Source: Sanguibacter gelidistatuariae
Lineage (GTDB): Bacteria > Actinomycetota > Actinomycetes > Actinomycetales > Cellulomonadaceae
Length of the DNA: 64,000 nucleotides
Direction of reading: 5' to 3'
Assembly: GCF_900096585.1 (NCBI RefSeq)
Contig: NZ_FMYH01000001.1
Span: 682,001-746,000 of the forward strand
Position numbers and translations under genes: made by a program. The notes beneath the pieces were generated by a model. That model worked only from the letters and a program-made list of their open reading frames with translations. It did no database searches and was not told the origin of the DNA. Positions 41,995 through 51,581 of this stretch are shown one piece after another (the stretch's first letter is position 1; the number at the start of each line of letters is the position of its first letter).

Positions 41995-43352
41995 GCCCCC
42001 ACGAGGTTCTGACCGCAGACCCGCAGCACCTCGCCGTTGATCCCACCGGCCGCCGGCCCGGCCAGGAACGCGACGGCCTCGGCGACGTCGACCGGCAGAC
42101 CGGCCTGCTGGAGAGAGTTGAGGCGGCGGGCCACCTCGCGGGTCGCGAAGGGGATCCGCGAGGTCATCTCGGTCTCGATGAACCCGGGGGCGACGGCGTT
42201 GGCCGTGCCGCCGACGCCGGCGAGCAGCGGCCCGGTGGCCCGGACCATGCCGATCACGCCGCCCTTGGACGCGGCGTAGTTGGTCTGCCCGCGGTTGCCG
42301 GCGATCCCGGAGGTCGAGGCGAGCGAGACGATCCGCGGTGACCGGGTGAAGGCGGGCGAGGCGAGCAGCGCCTCATTGATCGTGAGCTGGGCGCCGATGT
42401 TCACTGCCAGGACGGAGTCCCACTGCTCGGGGGACATGTTCGCGAGCAGCTTGTCCCGGGTGATCCCGGCGTTGTGCACCACGATGTCCAGCCCGCCGTG
42501 GCGCGAGACCGCGTGGTCGATGATCCGTTCCCCGGCGTCCGGGGCGGTGATGTCGAGCTGCAGCGCGGTCCCGCGGACCTCGTTCGCGAGCGCCGCGAGG
42601 GCCTCCCCGGCCGCGGGCACGTCGACCACGACGACACGGGCGCCGTCGCGCGCCAGGACCCGGGCGATGGCCGCGCCGATGCCGCGGGCGGCTCCGGTCA
42701 CGACGGCGACCCGACCCTCGAGCGGGCGGTCCCAGCTGCCCGGGGCCTCACCTGCGACCGAGGACACCGTGAGGAGCTGACCGTCGACGAAGGCCGACCG
42801 AGGGGACAGGAAGAAGCGCAGCGCGGCGCCTACGGACGCGGCCGTGAGGTCCACGCCGCCCGCAAGCACGATGCCGTTGCCGGTCGCGCCCGCGCGCAGC
42901 TCCTTCGCGAGCGACCGCAGCGCGCCGTCCACCCCCTGGCGGGCGGCGGCTACGGAAGGGGTGTCCGACGACGTCGCCTCGCGTGAGATGGTCACCACGC
43001 GCCCGCCCGGGGCGAGCGCGCGCAGCGCCCCGGACAGATCGAGCATGGGCGCGGCGAGGTCGCGCGGGTGCTCGACGTCGCTGAGCACGACGACGACGGC
43101 GCCCCACCGGGCGCTCGCCCCGGCAGCCGCCCGGCGGATGTCGAGGTCAGCCCCGCCGTCGCTGGTCAGGATCAGCTGGGCGACAGCGTCGGCGTCGGCG
43201 CTCGCAGGGGAGCCGAGCACGAGGACCGGGCCGGGTGCGAACGGTGCGTCCGGGGTCTGACGGCGCAGGACGCCCGGGCGGGGGAGCCCAAGCTTCTTGG
43301 CGACGGTCCCGCCGAGGCCGCCGTTGACCAGGGAGACGTAGGAGTCGCTCAC
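41991..43352 (-). CDS. High-molecular-weight 3-ketoacyl reductase (FabG4-like)
   Basis: 453 residues, about 200 longer than a normal FabG. The C-terminal SDR domain (about 208-450) has VTGAARGIGAAIARVL, HNAGITRDKLLANM, SLASTSGIAGNRGQTNYAASKGG (Ser-Tyr-Lys) and APGFIETEMTSRI. The N-terminal half (1-200) is a Rossmann-like domain that lacks the catalytic motifs, as in mycobacterial FabG4. It acts on 3-ketoacyl- or 3-hydroxyacyl-CoA. GTG start overlaps the thiolase stop. Confidence 0.9.
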   Translation of the reverse strand: MSDSYVSLVNGGLGGTVAKKLGLPRPGVLRRQTPDAPFAPGPVLVLGSPASADADAVAQLILTSDGGADLDIRRAAAGASARWGAVVVVLSDVEHPRDLAAPMLDLSGALRALAPGGRVVTISREATSSDTPSVAAARQGVDGALRSLAKELRAGATGNGIVLAGGVDLTAASVGAALRFFLSPRSAFVDGQLLTVSSVAGEAPGSWDRPLEGRVAVVTGAARGIGAAIARVLARDGARVVVVDVPAAGEALAALANEVRGTALQLDITAPDAGERIIDHAVSRHGGLDIVVHNAGITRDKLLANMSPEQWDSVLAVNIGAQLTINEALLASPAFTRSPRIVSLASTSGIAGNRGQTNYAASKGGVIGMVRATGPLLAGVGGTANAVAPGFIETEMTSRIPFATREVARRLNSLQQAGLPVDVAEAVAFLAGPAAGGINGEVLRVCGQNLVGA

Positions 43353-44755
43353 AGGGCACCGCCCGTCGTGGCGGCGTCGGCCCCGGGAACGGATGCAGCC
43401 GACTCGATGATCGCGGCGACGCCCAGCCCTCCGGCTGCGCAGATCGACACGAGCGCCCGAGAGACCTTCCCTGTCTCGGCGGCGCGGTTGGCCACGAGCT
43501 TGGCCGCGGTAGCCACGATCCGGGCGCCGGTCGCGGCGAAGGGGTGGCCGGCGGCGAGCGAGGAGCCGGTGACGTTGAGACGGGACCGGTCGATCGAGCC
43601 GAAGGGCCCGTCCAGGCCGAGCTCCGTGCGGCAGTAGTCGGCGTCCTCCCACGCGGCGAGCGTGGTCAGGACGGTCGAGGCGAAGGCCTCGTGGATCTCG
43701 AAGAAGTCGAAGTCGTCCAAGGTCAGGGCATTGCGGGCGAGCAGCCGGGGGACAGCGTGAGCGGGGGCCATGAGCAACCCGTCGTGGCCGTGCACGTAGT
43801 CCACGGCGGCGGACTCGCCGTCGACCACCCGGGCCAGGACAGGCAGGTCGTGGTCGCGGGCCCAGGCGCGCGAGGCGACCAGGACGACCGACGCGCCGTC
43901 GGACAGCGGGGTCGAGTTCCCGGCGGTCATCGTGGCCGGGACCGCAAGGGAGGTGCCGAAGACCGGTGAGAGCTTCGCGAGCTTCTCGACTGAGCTGTCG
44001 GGGCGCAGGTTCGCGTCTCGCACGAGGCCCTTGTACGGCGTGACAAGGTCGTCGAAGAACCCGGCGTCGTAGGCGGCGGCGAGGTTCTGGTGGCTCGCGG
44101 CGGCGAGGGCGTCCTGCTCCTCGCGGCCGATGCTCCAGGTCGCGGTCGTGATGGCCTGGTGCTCGCCCATCGACAGGCCGGTCCGCGGTTCGTCGGTGCG
44201 CGGGGTGGCGGGGGCGAGGTCGGCAGGACGGACGGAGGCGAAGGCCTTGATCCGGGCGCTCAGGCTCTTGGCGTGGGAGGCCTTGAGCAGGGCGCGACGC
44301 AGCCCCTCGCTGACCGCGATCGGGGCATCGGAGATGGTGTCGGCGCCACCGGCGATCGCGGACTCGATCTGGCCGAGGCGGATCTTGTTGCTCACCCCGA
44401 TGACGGCCTCGAGCCCCGTGGCGCAGGCCTGCTGCAGGTCGTAGGCGGGGGTCTGGGGGGAGAGTGAGGAGCCCAGCACGCACTCGCGGGCGAGGTTGAA
44501 GTCGCGCGAGTGCTTGAGCACCGAGCCGGCGACGACCTCGCCGATCCGCTCGCCCTGCAGTCCGAAGCGCGCGACGAGCCCGTCGAGCGCCGCGGTGAGC
44601 ATGTCCTGGTTGCTTGCGTTCGCGTAGGCACCGCCTGCCCGGGCGAAGGGGATGCGGTTGCCGCCGACGATCACGGCCTCGCGGCCGGCGTCGTGCGCGG
44701 GCGTGCCGGCGGGAGTGGTGGGTATGGTCGTCGGTGTCTGCGGCCTGCGCGGCAC
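43349..44755 (-). CDS. Acetyl-CoA C-acetyltransferase (thiolase)
   Basis: 468 residues from GTG 44755 (GAGGAG at 44766-44761). It cleaves 3-ketoacyl-CoA or condenses acetyl-CoA. Nucleophile Cys is in DLQQACATGLEAVIG at about residue 100. The GEHQAITTA region, NVTGSSLAAGHPFAATGAR (catalytic His) and VSICAAGGLGVAAII (second Cys) follow. The N-terminal 30 residues are Pro/Thr-rich. First of three overlapping genes (thiolase, reductase, hydratase). Confidence 0.9.
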   Translation of the reverse strand: MPRRPQTPTTIPTTPAGTPAHDAGREAVIVGGNRIPFARAGGAYANASNQDMLTAALDGLVARFGLQGERIGEVVAGSVLKHSRDFNLARECVLGSSLSPQTPAYDLQQACATGLEAVIGVSNKIRLGQIESAIAGGADTISDAPIAVSEGLRRALLKASHAKSLSARIKAFASVRPADLAPATPRTDEPRTGLSMGEHQAITTATWSIGREEQDALAAASHQNLAAAYDAGFFDDLVTPYKGLVRDANLRPDSSVEKLAKLSPVFGTSLAVPATMTAGNSTPLSDGASVVLVASRAWARDHDLPVLARVVDGESAAVDYVHGHDGLLMAPAHAVPRLLARNALTLDDFDFFEIHEAFASTVLTTLAAWEDADYCRTELGLDGPFGSIDRSRLNVTGSSLAAGHPFAATGARIVATAAKLVANRAAETGKVSRALVSICAAGGLGVAAIIESAASVPGADAATTGGAL

Positions 44756-44861
44756 GGTGTCTCCTCGCGTCGTTGCTCGGGTGGTGGTGCGGGTGCGCCA
44801 GCTGCTGGGCTCGCGCGACATCTGCGCGGTGTGGCAACGTCGCCGGTGCACCACAACCACG

Positions 44862-44884
44862 GTACCTGATACTCAGAGTTTCGT
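44862..44884. promoter_or_regulatory. 23-bp motif shared with the tetR/acyl-CoA oxidase promoter
   Basis: The sequence starting GTACCTGATACTC and ending GAGTTTCGT differs at only two of 23 positions from 51559-51581. It lies between the divergent thiolase operon and cutC. It holds a CTGA-TAC-TCAG dyad. Binding by the TetR protein at 51580 is inferred. Confidence 0.55.
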
Positions 44885-44963
44885 ATGACGTGCGTATGAC
44901 GTGCGCGCCGTGCGCACGCCAGCGACGACCTACGCTGGCTCCTGCCCGATCCAAGGAGAGATC

Positions 44964-45731
44964 ATGACCCGTAGCCCCGTCTTGGAGCTTGCCGTGCAGA
45001 GCCTCGCGGGCGTACGCGTCGCCGCCGAGGTCGGTGCCGCGCGCGTCGAGCTCTGCGTCGCGCTGGGTGCCACCGGCGGGCTCACCCCGAGCATCGGCCT
45101 GCTGGGAGCGGTGGTCGAGACGGCCGCCGCCGTGGCGCGCGAGAGCGGCGCGGCGCACGCCGTCGAGGTCCATCCCCTCATCCGGCCGCGCGCCGGCGGG
45201 TTCGTCTACGACGCCGCCGAGATCGACATCCAGGTGCGCGACGTGCGGGCTGCCGTCGAGGCCGGGGCCCGCGGGGTAGTCGTGGGGGCGCTCACCGCCA
45301 GCGGTACGGTTGACGCGTCCGCGATCGAGGCCCTGGTAGCCGCCGCCGACGGGCGCGAGGTGACGTTTCACCGAGCGATCGATGCCGTGGCGGACCCCTT
45401 GCTGGCCTTGGACGTCCTCTGCGAGCTGGGGGTCACGCGCGTGCTGACCTCGGGCGGCGCGCAGCGCAGCATCGACGGGATCGATCGACTGCGGGCGATG
45501 GTCGCGCGCGTCGACGGGCGCCTGCAGGTGATGGCAGGCGGAGGGGTGCGCCCGGTCGACGTCGCCGCCCTCCTGGGTGCAGGGATCGATGCCGTGCATC
45601 TTTCTGCGAAGAGGTTTGTCACCGACGCCGCTGGCGTGGGCGGCGGCTCGGACGCCGGTTACGAGGTCACGGACCCCTCGGTCGCCCGGGAGGCCTCTGA
45701 CGCCCTGTCAGCCGCAGGATCATGCGGCTGA
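44964..45731 (+). CDS. cutC: CutC family protein
   Basis: 255 residues from ATG 44964 (AAGGAGAG before it). TIM-barrel CutC: LELAVQSLAGVRVAAEVGAARVELCVALGATGGLTPS, VHPLIRPRAGGFVY, VTFHRAIDAVADP, VLTSGGAQRSIDG and VMAGGGVRP. CutC has been linked to copper tolerance, but the activity is unclear and metal roles in other species are disputed. The terminator overlaps its last codons. Confidence 0.9.
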   Translation: MTRSPVLELAVQSLAGVRVAAEVGAARVELCVALGATGGLTPSIGLLGAVVETAAAVARESGAAHAVEVHPLIRPRAGGFVYDAAEIDIQVRDVRAAVEAGARGVVVGALTASGTVDASAIEALVAAADGREVTFHRAIDAVADPLLALDVLCELGVTRVLTSGGAQRSIDGIDRLRAMVARVDGRLQVMAGGGVRPVDVAALLGAGIDAVHLSAKRFVTDAAGVGGGSDAGYEVTDPSVAREASDALSAAGSCG

Positions 45732-45738
45732 CAGGGCG
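45701..45738 (+). terminator. Hairpin terminator overlapping the cutC end
   Basis: CGCCCTGTCAGCCGCA and its exact complement flank a 6-base loop. The stop codon of cutC is inside the right arm. Confidence 0.8.
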
Positions 45739-45898
45739 CCAGGCCGTTTGAGGCAGGGCAACGTTCAGATACCAATTCGGTAACGGAGCCCAAGAATTAT
45801 TTGGATTCGGCACTTCGTTCGTTAGGTTGCCGTACTAAAGCCACATCGAATCAGTGGCTGAAGCGGCGTCGCGGCGTCGCTCGACGAAAGGACCAACG

Positions 45899-47584
45899 AT
45901 GATCCGAACTGTGGGCCTCAGGCGAATGCTCCCAGCAGTCGCAGTTGCCTCGTCCATCGCCCTCCTGGCTGCTGGTTGCTCCAGCAGCGACGAGGGCTCA
46001 GCCACCGGCGGGGGCGGCGACGAAGGCCGCGTGCTCAACGTCTGGGCTGGAAGCCAGACCCCGATCGTGGCGAACTTCAACCCGTTCATGCCGAACGCCC
46101 TTCTGCACGCGACCCAGGGTCCGATCCTCGAGCCGCTGTTCTACTTCAACAAGGTTGCCGACGCTGCCCCCACGCCGCTCCTGGGTAAGTCCTTCGAGTG
46201 GAACGCCGACGGCACCGAGCTGACCATCAAGGTGCGCGAGGGCGTCAAGTGGAACGATGGTGAGGCCTTCACGGCCAAGGACGTCGCGTTCACCCTCAAC
46301 TACCCGATCGCGAAGCCCACGTACGTCGACAACGCCGAGGCGACCGACGACACGACGGTCAAGGTCACGTTCAACGCCCCGTCGTTCACCAACGAGGCCT
46401 CGCTGCTGTCGATGTTCATCGTCCCGGAGCACATCTGGAAGGACGTCGCCGACCCCGCCACCGAGACGAACGCGAAGCCAGTCGGCACCGGTCCCTACAC
46501 GGTCGAGTCGGTCTCTGACGCTGCGTACACGATCGTCGCGAACCCGAACTACTGGCAGGAGGGGAAGCCGGCCGTCAAGAAGGTCCGGTACCTCGCCCTC
46601 AACTCCAACCAGACCTCGAGCGACCTGCTCACGACCGGCAAGCTCGACTGGGCCGGCATGTTCTCGCCCGACCCGAGCAAGGTCACCGCGAGCGGAGCGC
46701 TGTCGGTCATCAACACCCCGGTCGACCCGACCGTGCTCTACACCTGCTCCAACGCCGAGCTCGGCTGTGAAGGCCCGCAGACCGACGTGGCCGTGCGTCA
46801 GGCGATCAACCTCGCCATCGACCGCACCGTGCTCAACGACAAGGCGTGGGCCGGCCAGGCCAAGACGATCTCCCCGACCTTCGCGCTCCTCGGACGCGAC
46901 GACAAGTGGATCGCCCCCGGCATCGAGCCGGAGAGCCCGCAGACCGCCGACGCCACCGCGGCAGCGGCAGTTCTCGAGGCAGCCGGCTACGCCAAGGGCG
47001 CGGACGGCGTCTACGCCAAGGACGGCAAGGCGGTCGAGATGACGCTCTCCTCGGTCGACGGCTGGACCGACTACAACGACGCAGCCAAGCTCATCGCCGA
47101 GCAGGCAGCGGCGGCCGGCATCAAGATCACCCCGATGCAGGTGACCTGGGACGAGTTCGCCGACGGACGTTCCTCCGGCAACTACCAGTTGATCATGGGT
47201 GGCCTCATCGGAACCGCAACCGCGGACCCATACTCCCTGTACCACGACTGGCTCACGACCGACACGACCACCCCGGTGGGCACGCCGATCGAGTCGGGCG
47301 ACTGGAACTTCGCCCGGTACTCCAACCCGGACGTCGACGCGGCCATCCTCACCGCTGCCGGCACCCTGGACGTCGACGCCAAGATGGCCGCGTACGCGAC
47401 CGTCCAGGAGAACATCGTCCGCGACCTTCCGTACATCCCGATCGTGGTCAACGCGACGCAGACCTTCATGAACACGAAGGACTACACCGGGTGGCCCTCC
47501 GAGGGCGACCTCTACGCCTTCCCGCCGTCATGGGCTTCTGGGGCAGCCGGTATCGTTCTGGCAAACCTGAAGCCGGCCAACTGA
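45899..47584 (+). CDS. Peptide ABC transporter substrate-binding lipoprotein
   Basis: 561 residues from ATG 45899 (AAAGGA 8 bp before). Lipobox LLAAGC at about residues 22-27. It is a family 5 solute-binding protein: FEWNADGTELTIKVREGVKWNDGEAFTAKDV, GTGPYTVESV, NPNYWQEGKPAVKKV and VRQAINLAIDR. It captures oligopeptides or similar ligands for the four transporter genes that follow; the order SBP, two permeases, two ATPases is the standard Dpp/Opp order. Confidence 0.92.
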   Translation: MIRTVGLRRMLPAVAVASSIALLAAGCSSSDEGSATGGGGDEGRVLNVWAGSQTPIVANFNPFMPNALLHATQGPILEPLFYFNKVADAAPTPLLGKSFEWNADGTELTIKVREGVKWNDGEAFTAKDVAFTLNYPIAKPTYVDNAEATDDTTVKVTFNAPSFTNEASLLSMFIVPEHIWKDVADPATETNAKPVGTGPYTVESVSDAAYTIVANPNYWQEGKPAVKKVRYLALNSNQTSSDLLTTGKLDWAGMFSPDPSKVTASGALSVINTPVDPTVLYTCSNAELGCEGPQTDVAVRQAINLAIDRTVLNDKAWAGQAKTISPTFALLGRDDKWIAPGIEPESPQTADATAAAAVLEAAGYAKGADGVYAKDGKAVEMTLSSVDGWTDYNDAAKLIAEQAAAAGIKITPMQVTWDEFADGRSSGNYQLIMGGLIGTATADPYSLYHDWLTTDTTTPVGTPIESGDWNFARYSNPDVDAAILTAAGTLDVDAKMAAYATVQENIVRDLPYIPIVVNATQTFMNTKDYTGWPSEGDLYAFPPSWASGAAGIVLANLKPAN

Positions 47585-47629
47585 CGTGACTCCGTGGAGG
47601 AGATTGACGATGAAGGGACATGTTGAACA

Positions 47630-48625
47630 GTGAAGTACTACGTTCGACGGATCACGTTCTACCTGATCACAGTCTGGGCCGCGATCACGCTCAACTTCGT
47701 GCTGCCACGCCTGACTCCCGGCGATCCCGCGGAGATCATGCTGGCGAAGCTCGCACGCAGCGGAGTGCAGATCACGGACCAGCTCGTCAGGAGCGTCAAT
47801 CTCCTCCTTGGAGGTGCCACCGAGGGGTCTCTGTGGGACCAGTACGTCAACTACCTCGGCAAGATCTTCACCGGTGACCTGGGTGTCTCGATCACGAGCT
47901 ACCCGGCCCCGGTCGTGGATCTCATCGCGAAGGCCCTGCCGTGGACCATCGGCCTGGTGGGCATCGCAACGATCATCGCGTTCATCCTCGGCGTCGGTCT
48001 CGGCGCCTGGGCCGGCTGGAAGCGTGGCACCTGGGCCGACAACCTCGTCCCGGCGACCACCCTCATCCAGTCCATCCCGTACTTCTGGATCGCGCTGCTC
48101 CTGCTCTACATCTTCTCGGTGAAGCTGCAGTGGCTGCCGATCTTCGGCGGCTACGACGTGTATTCCTTCGCCAATCCTGAGCTCAGCTGGGCGTTCATCT
48201 CCAGCGTGGTGTACTACGGCTTCCTCCCGGCGTTGACGATCGTGCTCAGCTCGGTCGGCGGCTGGCTGCTCGGCATGCGCAACATGATGGTCACCACCCT
48301 GGCGGAGGACTACATCACGACCGCCGAGGCCAAGGGGCTGCGCCCGCGTCGGATCTTCACCGCCTACGCGGCACGCAACGCCGGGCTGCCGTCCATCGCT
48401 GGTTTCGCGATCTCCCTGGCCTTCGTGGTCTCCGGCTCGATCGTGATGGAGCAGGTGTTCAGCTACCCCGGCATCGGGATGCTCCTGATCCGCGCGGTCC
48501 AGGGCAAGGACTACGCGCTCATGCAGGGAATCTTCCTCGTGATCACCCTGACGGTGCTCGCTGCGAACTTCCTCATGGACATCTTCTATGGATTCATCGA
48601 CCCGAGGGCGCGGCAGAATGGCTGA
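47630..48625 (+). CDS. Peptide ABC transporter permease (DppB type)
   Basis: 331 residues, GTG start. About six transmembrane helices. It opens with YYVRRITFYLITVWAAITLNFVLPRLTPGDP, typical for DppB. The EAA loop is DYITTAEAKGLRPRRIFTAYAARNAGLPS. Eight bases overlap the next permease gene. Confidence 0.93.
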   Translation: MKYYVRRITFYLITVWAAITLNFVLPRLTPGDPAEIMLAKLARSGVQITDQLVRSVNLLLGGATEGSLWDQYVNYLGKIFTGDLGVSITSYPAPVVDLIAKALPWTIGLVGIATIIAFILGVGLGAWAGWKRGTWADNLVPATTLIQSIPYFWIALLLLYIFSVKLQWLPIFGGYDVYSFANPELSWAFISSVVYYGFLPALTIVLSSVGGWLLGMRNMMVTTLAEDYITTAEAKGLRPRRIFTAYAARNAGLPSIAGFAISLAFVVSGSIVMEQVFSYPGIGMLLIRAVQGKDYALMQGIFLVITLTVLAANFLMDIFYGFIDPRARQNG

Positions 48626-49667
48626 CGAGGACATCCGTGAATCGCTGATCGCAGTTCAAGCGACCGGCGCCGGCACGGCAGACGCAGTAGCAATCGACGA
48701 GAGCACCGCGGTGACGGCCCCCGACCGCGCCAGCCGGTTCATCCGCGCCGTACGGTTCGTCCGTCGCTCCCCGAAGTTCGCGCTCGGGGCCGGCATCGTC
48801 CTGGCGATCGTCCTGTTCGCGATCTTCGGGCCGATGCTCACCCAGAACCCAAAGTTCTCGGGCAACGAGGCGCTCCAGCCTCCCTCGACCGATCACTGGC
48901 TGGGCACGACGGGCCTCGGCTACGACATGCTCGCCCAGCTCGCCTACGGTGCCCGCGGCTCGCTGATCATCGGTGTGGTCGTCGCGGCGATCGCTGTCTC
49001 GCTCTCGGTGCTCTTCGGCGTCGTCGGCGGGTACCTGGGTGGCTGGACCGATGAGATCCTCTCGCTCATCACCAACATCATGCTCGTCATCCCGGGTCTG
49101 CCGCTGATTATCGTGATCTCTGGGTACATGGACGGACGTACCGTCTGGTTCGTCGCCTTCGTGCTCGGGCTCACCGCCTGGGCGGGATCCGCGGTCGTGC
49201 TGCGGCTTCAGGCTCGCTCGCTGCGAAACCGTGACTACGTGGCCGCAGCCCGGGTCTCGGGGGAGAAGGCCTTCCGGATCGTCTTCGTCGAGATCATGCC
49301 GAACCTGCTGCCGCTGTTCGCGGCGCAGTTCCTCTTCGCCATGGTCTTCGCGATCCTCGGCGAGGCTGGCCTGTCCTACCTCGGCCTCGGCGCGACCGGA
49401 TCGATCACCTGGGGCACGATCCTCAACGACGCTCAGGTCGGCATGGCGCTGACCCGCGACGCCTGGTGGTGGTTCGTTCCGCCCGGCGTGCTGATCGCGC
49501 TGGTCGGTGGTGGGCTCTCGCTCATCAACTTCAGCATCGACGAGATCATCAACCCCAAGCTGCGCGCCGCCCCGGCTGCGGTCAAGAGCGTGCGCAAGGC
49601 GCGCAAGACGGTGCTCAAGGACGACCACGCCGGCACCGCCGGCACGACCGTGAAGGTGGACGCATGA
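48618..49667 (+). CDS. Peptide ABC transporter permease (DppC type)
   Basis: 349 residues from ATG 48618. An N-terminal cytosolic tail is followed by the OppC_N segment RSPKFALGAGIVLAIVLFAIFGP, HWLGTTGLGYDMLAQLAYGARGSL, and the EAA loop DYVAAARVSGEKAFRIVFVEIMPN. Six helices are predicted. A basic C-terminal tail (RKARKTVLKDDH) is longer than usual. Confidence 0.93.
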   Translation: MADEDIRESLIAVQATGAGTADAVAIDESTAVTAPDRASRFIRAVRFVRRSPKFALGAGIVLAIVLFAIFGPMLTQNPKFSGNEALQPPSTDHWLGTTGLGYDMLAQLAYGARGSLIIGVVVAAIAVSLSVLFGVVGGYLGGWTDEILSLITNIMLVIPGLPLIIVISGYMDGRTVWFVAFVLGLTAWAGSAVVLRLQARSLRNRDYVAAARVSGEKAFRIVFVEIMPNLLPLFAAQFLFAMVFAILGEAGLSYLGLGATGSITWGTILNDAQVGMALTRDAWWWFVPPGVLIALVGGGLSLINFSIDEIINPKLRAAPAAVKSVRKARKTVLKDDHAGTAGTTVKVDA

Positions 49668-50566
49668 ACGCCCCGCTCGACCTGGCGACCACGCCGGGCA
49701 TCGCCGGCAACTTCGGCGTCGTGGCCGGACAGGAGCCGGTCCTCACCGCTCGCAACGTGTCGATCACCTACGAGGTCGAGCCTCCCGTGCACGCGGTGCG
49801 GAACGTCTCGTTGACCTTGCACCGCGGTGAGATCCTCGGGCTCGCCGGGGAGAGCGGCTGTGGAAAGTCGACGCTCGCATACGGCGTCAACCAGCTGCTC
49901 AAGCCGCCGGCGCTGATGCGCTCGGGAGACGTGATCTTCCACGACCAGAGCGGCAAGGACATCGACGTCGTCGGCCTCAAGGGGGACGCGCTGCGTGCCT
50001 TCCGCTGGGACAAGATCTCCATGGTGTTCCAGGGAGCGATGAACTCGCTCAACCCGGTCATCACCGTCCGGTCCCAGCTCTTCGACGTGTTCACCACGCA
50101 CCGGCCGGGCATGTCCAAGAAGGAGAAGGAGGAGCGCAGCTCGGAGCTGCTCCGTCAGGTGGGCGTCGACCCGTCCCGGCTGGACAGCTTCGCCCACCAG
50201 CTCTCCGGCGGCATGCGTCAGCGCGTCATGATCGCCATGGCCCTCGCGCTCAACCCGCAGGTCATGATCATGGATGAGCCGACGACTGCGCTCGACGTCG
50301 TCGTCCAGCGCGGGATCCTGCGCGAGCTCATGCGCCTGCGAGAGACCTTCGGCTTCGCGGTCATCTTCATCACCCACGACCTCCCGCTGCTGCTGGAGAT
50401 CAGCGACCGCATCGCGGTCATGCTCCGCGGCGAGATCGTCGAGCTCAACACGGCCGCGAACATCTACGCGAACCCGCAGCACGAGTACACGCAACGGTTG
50501 CTCGGTTCCTTCCCGAGCCTGACCGGTGACCGCGGGGCATTCATCCGCACAGGCGAGGCGATCTGA
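49664..50566 (+). CDS. Peptide ABC transporter ATPase (DppD type)
   Basis: 300 residues from ATG 49664, overlapping the permease stop. Walker A is GESGCGKST, Q-loop MVFQGAMNSLNP, signature LSGGMRQR, Walker B VMIMDEPTTALD, switch His ITHD. The C-terminal NPQHEYTQRLLGSFPSL is of the Opp/Dpp type, though it lacks the long Fe-S cysteine cluster seen in some DppD proteins. Confidence 0.93.
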   Translation: MNAPLDLATTPGIAGNFGVVAGQEPVLTARNVSITYEVEPPVHAVRNVSLTLHRGEILGLAGESGCGKSTLAYGVNQLLKPPALMRSGDVIFHDQSGKDIDVVGLKGDALRAFRWDKISMVFQGAMNSLNPVITVRSQLFDVFTTHRPGMSKKEKEERSSELLRQVGVDPSRLDSFAHQLSGGMRQRVMIAMALALNPQVMIMDEPTTALDVVVQRGILRELMRLRETFGFAVIFITHDLPLLLEISDRIAVMLRGEIVELNTAANIYANPQHEYTQRLLGSFPSLTGDRGAFIRTGEAI

Positions 50567-50567
50567 C

Positions 50568-51437
50568 ATGAAGAACCTTGAAGTCAAGCACGTGGTCAAG
50601 GACTTCCGCCTCGCCGGAGGTCGCGGAAAGAAGTTCCGCGCCGTCGACGACGTCTCCTTCACCCTCGAGCCGGGCAAGACCATCGCCCTGGTCGGGGAGA
50701 GCGGCTCGGGCAAGTCGACCGTCGCCCGCATGATCGCCAAGCTGGAGGTCCCCACGTCGGGTGACATCATGCTCGACGGCAAGGCGAGCGCGACCCGCGG
50801 GCGGGCCTTGGACAGCTACCGGCACGACGTACAGATGGTGTTCCAGGACCCCTTCGCCTCGCTCAACCCCTTCCACACGATCCGCCACCACCTCGAGCGT
50901 CCGCTCCGCCTGCACGGCAAGGCCAAGACGACTGCGGAGGTCGACGAGCAGGTCGCCCACCTGCTCGAGCGTGTGAACCTCACGCCGGCGTCTACGGTCG
51001 CACTGCGTCGCCCGCACGAGTTGTCCGGTGGCCAGCGTCAGCGCGTGGCGATCGCCCGCGCCCTGGCGCCGGGTGCCCGCTTCCTCATCGCTGACGAGCC
51101 GGTCTCGATGCTCGACGTGTCGATCCGGCTCAGCGTGCTCAACCTGCTGGCCCGCCTGCAGCGCGAGGACAACCTCGGTGTCCTCTACATCACGCATGAC
51201 CTCGCGACCGCGCGTCACTTCTCGGACGAGATCATGGTGATGTTCAAGGGCAAGGTCGTCGAGCGCGGCCCGTCCGACGAGGTCATCATGAACCCGCAGC
51301 ACGAGTACACCAAGCTCCTGCTCTCGGCCGCACCGAACCCCGAGAACCAGGGGAAGCTGCGCGCCGAGGTGCTTGCCGAGATGAACCTCGGTGAGCAGGC
51401 CTCCGACCGCGACCGCTTCGGCACCCGCGGGATGTAG
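50568..51437 (+). CDS. Peptide ABC transporter ATPase (DppF type)
   Basis: 289 residues from ATG 50568, one base after the previous stop. Walker A GESGSGKST, Q-loop MVFQDPFASLNP, signature LSGGQRQR, Walker B FLIADEPVSMLD, switch His ITHD, and the C-terminal NPQHEYTKLLLSAAPNP. It completes the transporter. A terminator lies 45 bp further on. Confidence 0.93.
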   Translation: MKNLEVKHVVKDFRLAGGRGKKFRAVDDVSFTLEPGKTIALVGESGSGKSTVARMIAKLEVPTSGDIMLDGKASATRGRALDSYRHDVQMVFQDPFASLNPFHTIRHHLERPLRLHGKAKTTAEVDEQVAHLLERVNLTPASTVALRRPHELSGGQRQRVAIARALAPGARFLIADEPVSMLDVSIRLSVLNLLARLQREDNLGVLYITHDLATARHFSDEIMVMFKGKVVERGPSDEVIMNPQHEYTKLLLSAAPNPENQGKLRAEVLAEMNLGEQASDRDRFGTRGM

Positions 51438-51481
51438 TCCCGGCCGGAGCCGAGGCTCCGACCAGACGCAGGACCGGTAGG

Positions 51482-51515
51482 ACTCAGGCGCGACGGGCAA
51501 CCGTCGCGCCTGAGT
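51482..51515 (+). terminator. Hairpin terminator after the peptide transporter
   Basis: ACTCAGGCGCGACGG pairs perfectly with its complement around a GCAA tetraloop, followed by TTGCTTG. Confidence 0.85.
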
Positions 51516-51558
51516 TGCTTGTGGCTCGACGCTCCGCTCAGCATGTCCGAGACCGGCA

Positions 51559-51581
51559 GTACCTGATACCCTGAGTTTCGT
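51559..51581. promoter_or_regulatory. 23-bp motif at the tetR start
   Basis: GTACCTGATACCC...GAGTTTCGT, with 21 of 23 bases equal to 44862-44884. It includes a possible -10 (TACCCT, 51567-51572) seven bases before the tetR GTG, so transcription may be leaderless and the motif would overlap polymerase. Likely autoregulatory operator (inference). Confidence 0.5.

Noticed and set aside
41991-45599. 1202-codon minus frame joining cutC antisense, thiolase region and FabG
   Set aside because: Only its last 453 codons (FabG) are real; the rest overlaps cutC and thiolase in other frames. The GTG at 43352 overlapping the thiolase stop is the true start.
45822-45840. TTAGGTTGCC... as an iron box before the peptide transporter
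   Set aside because: Only the first half fits the DtxR pattern; the second half lacks the inverted arm, and a peptide transporter is not an expected target.
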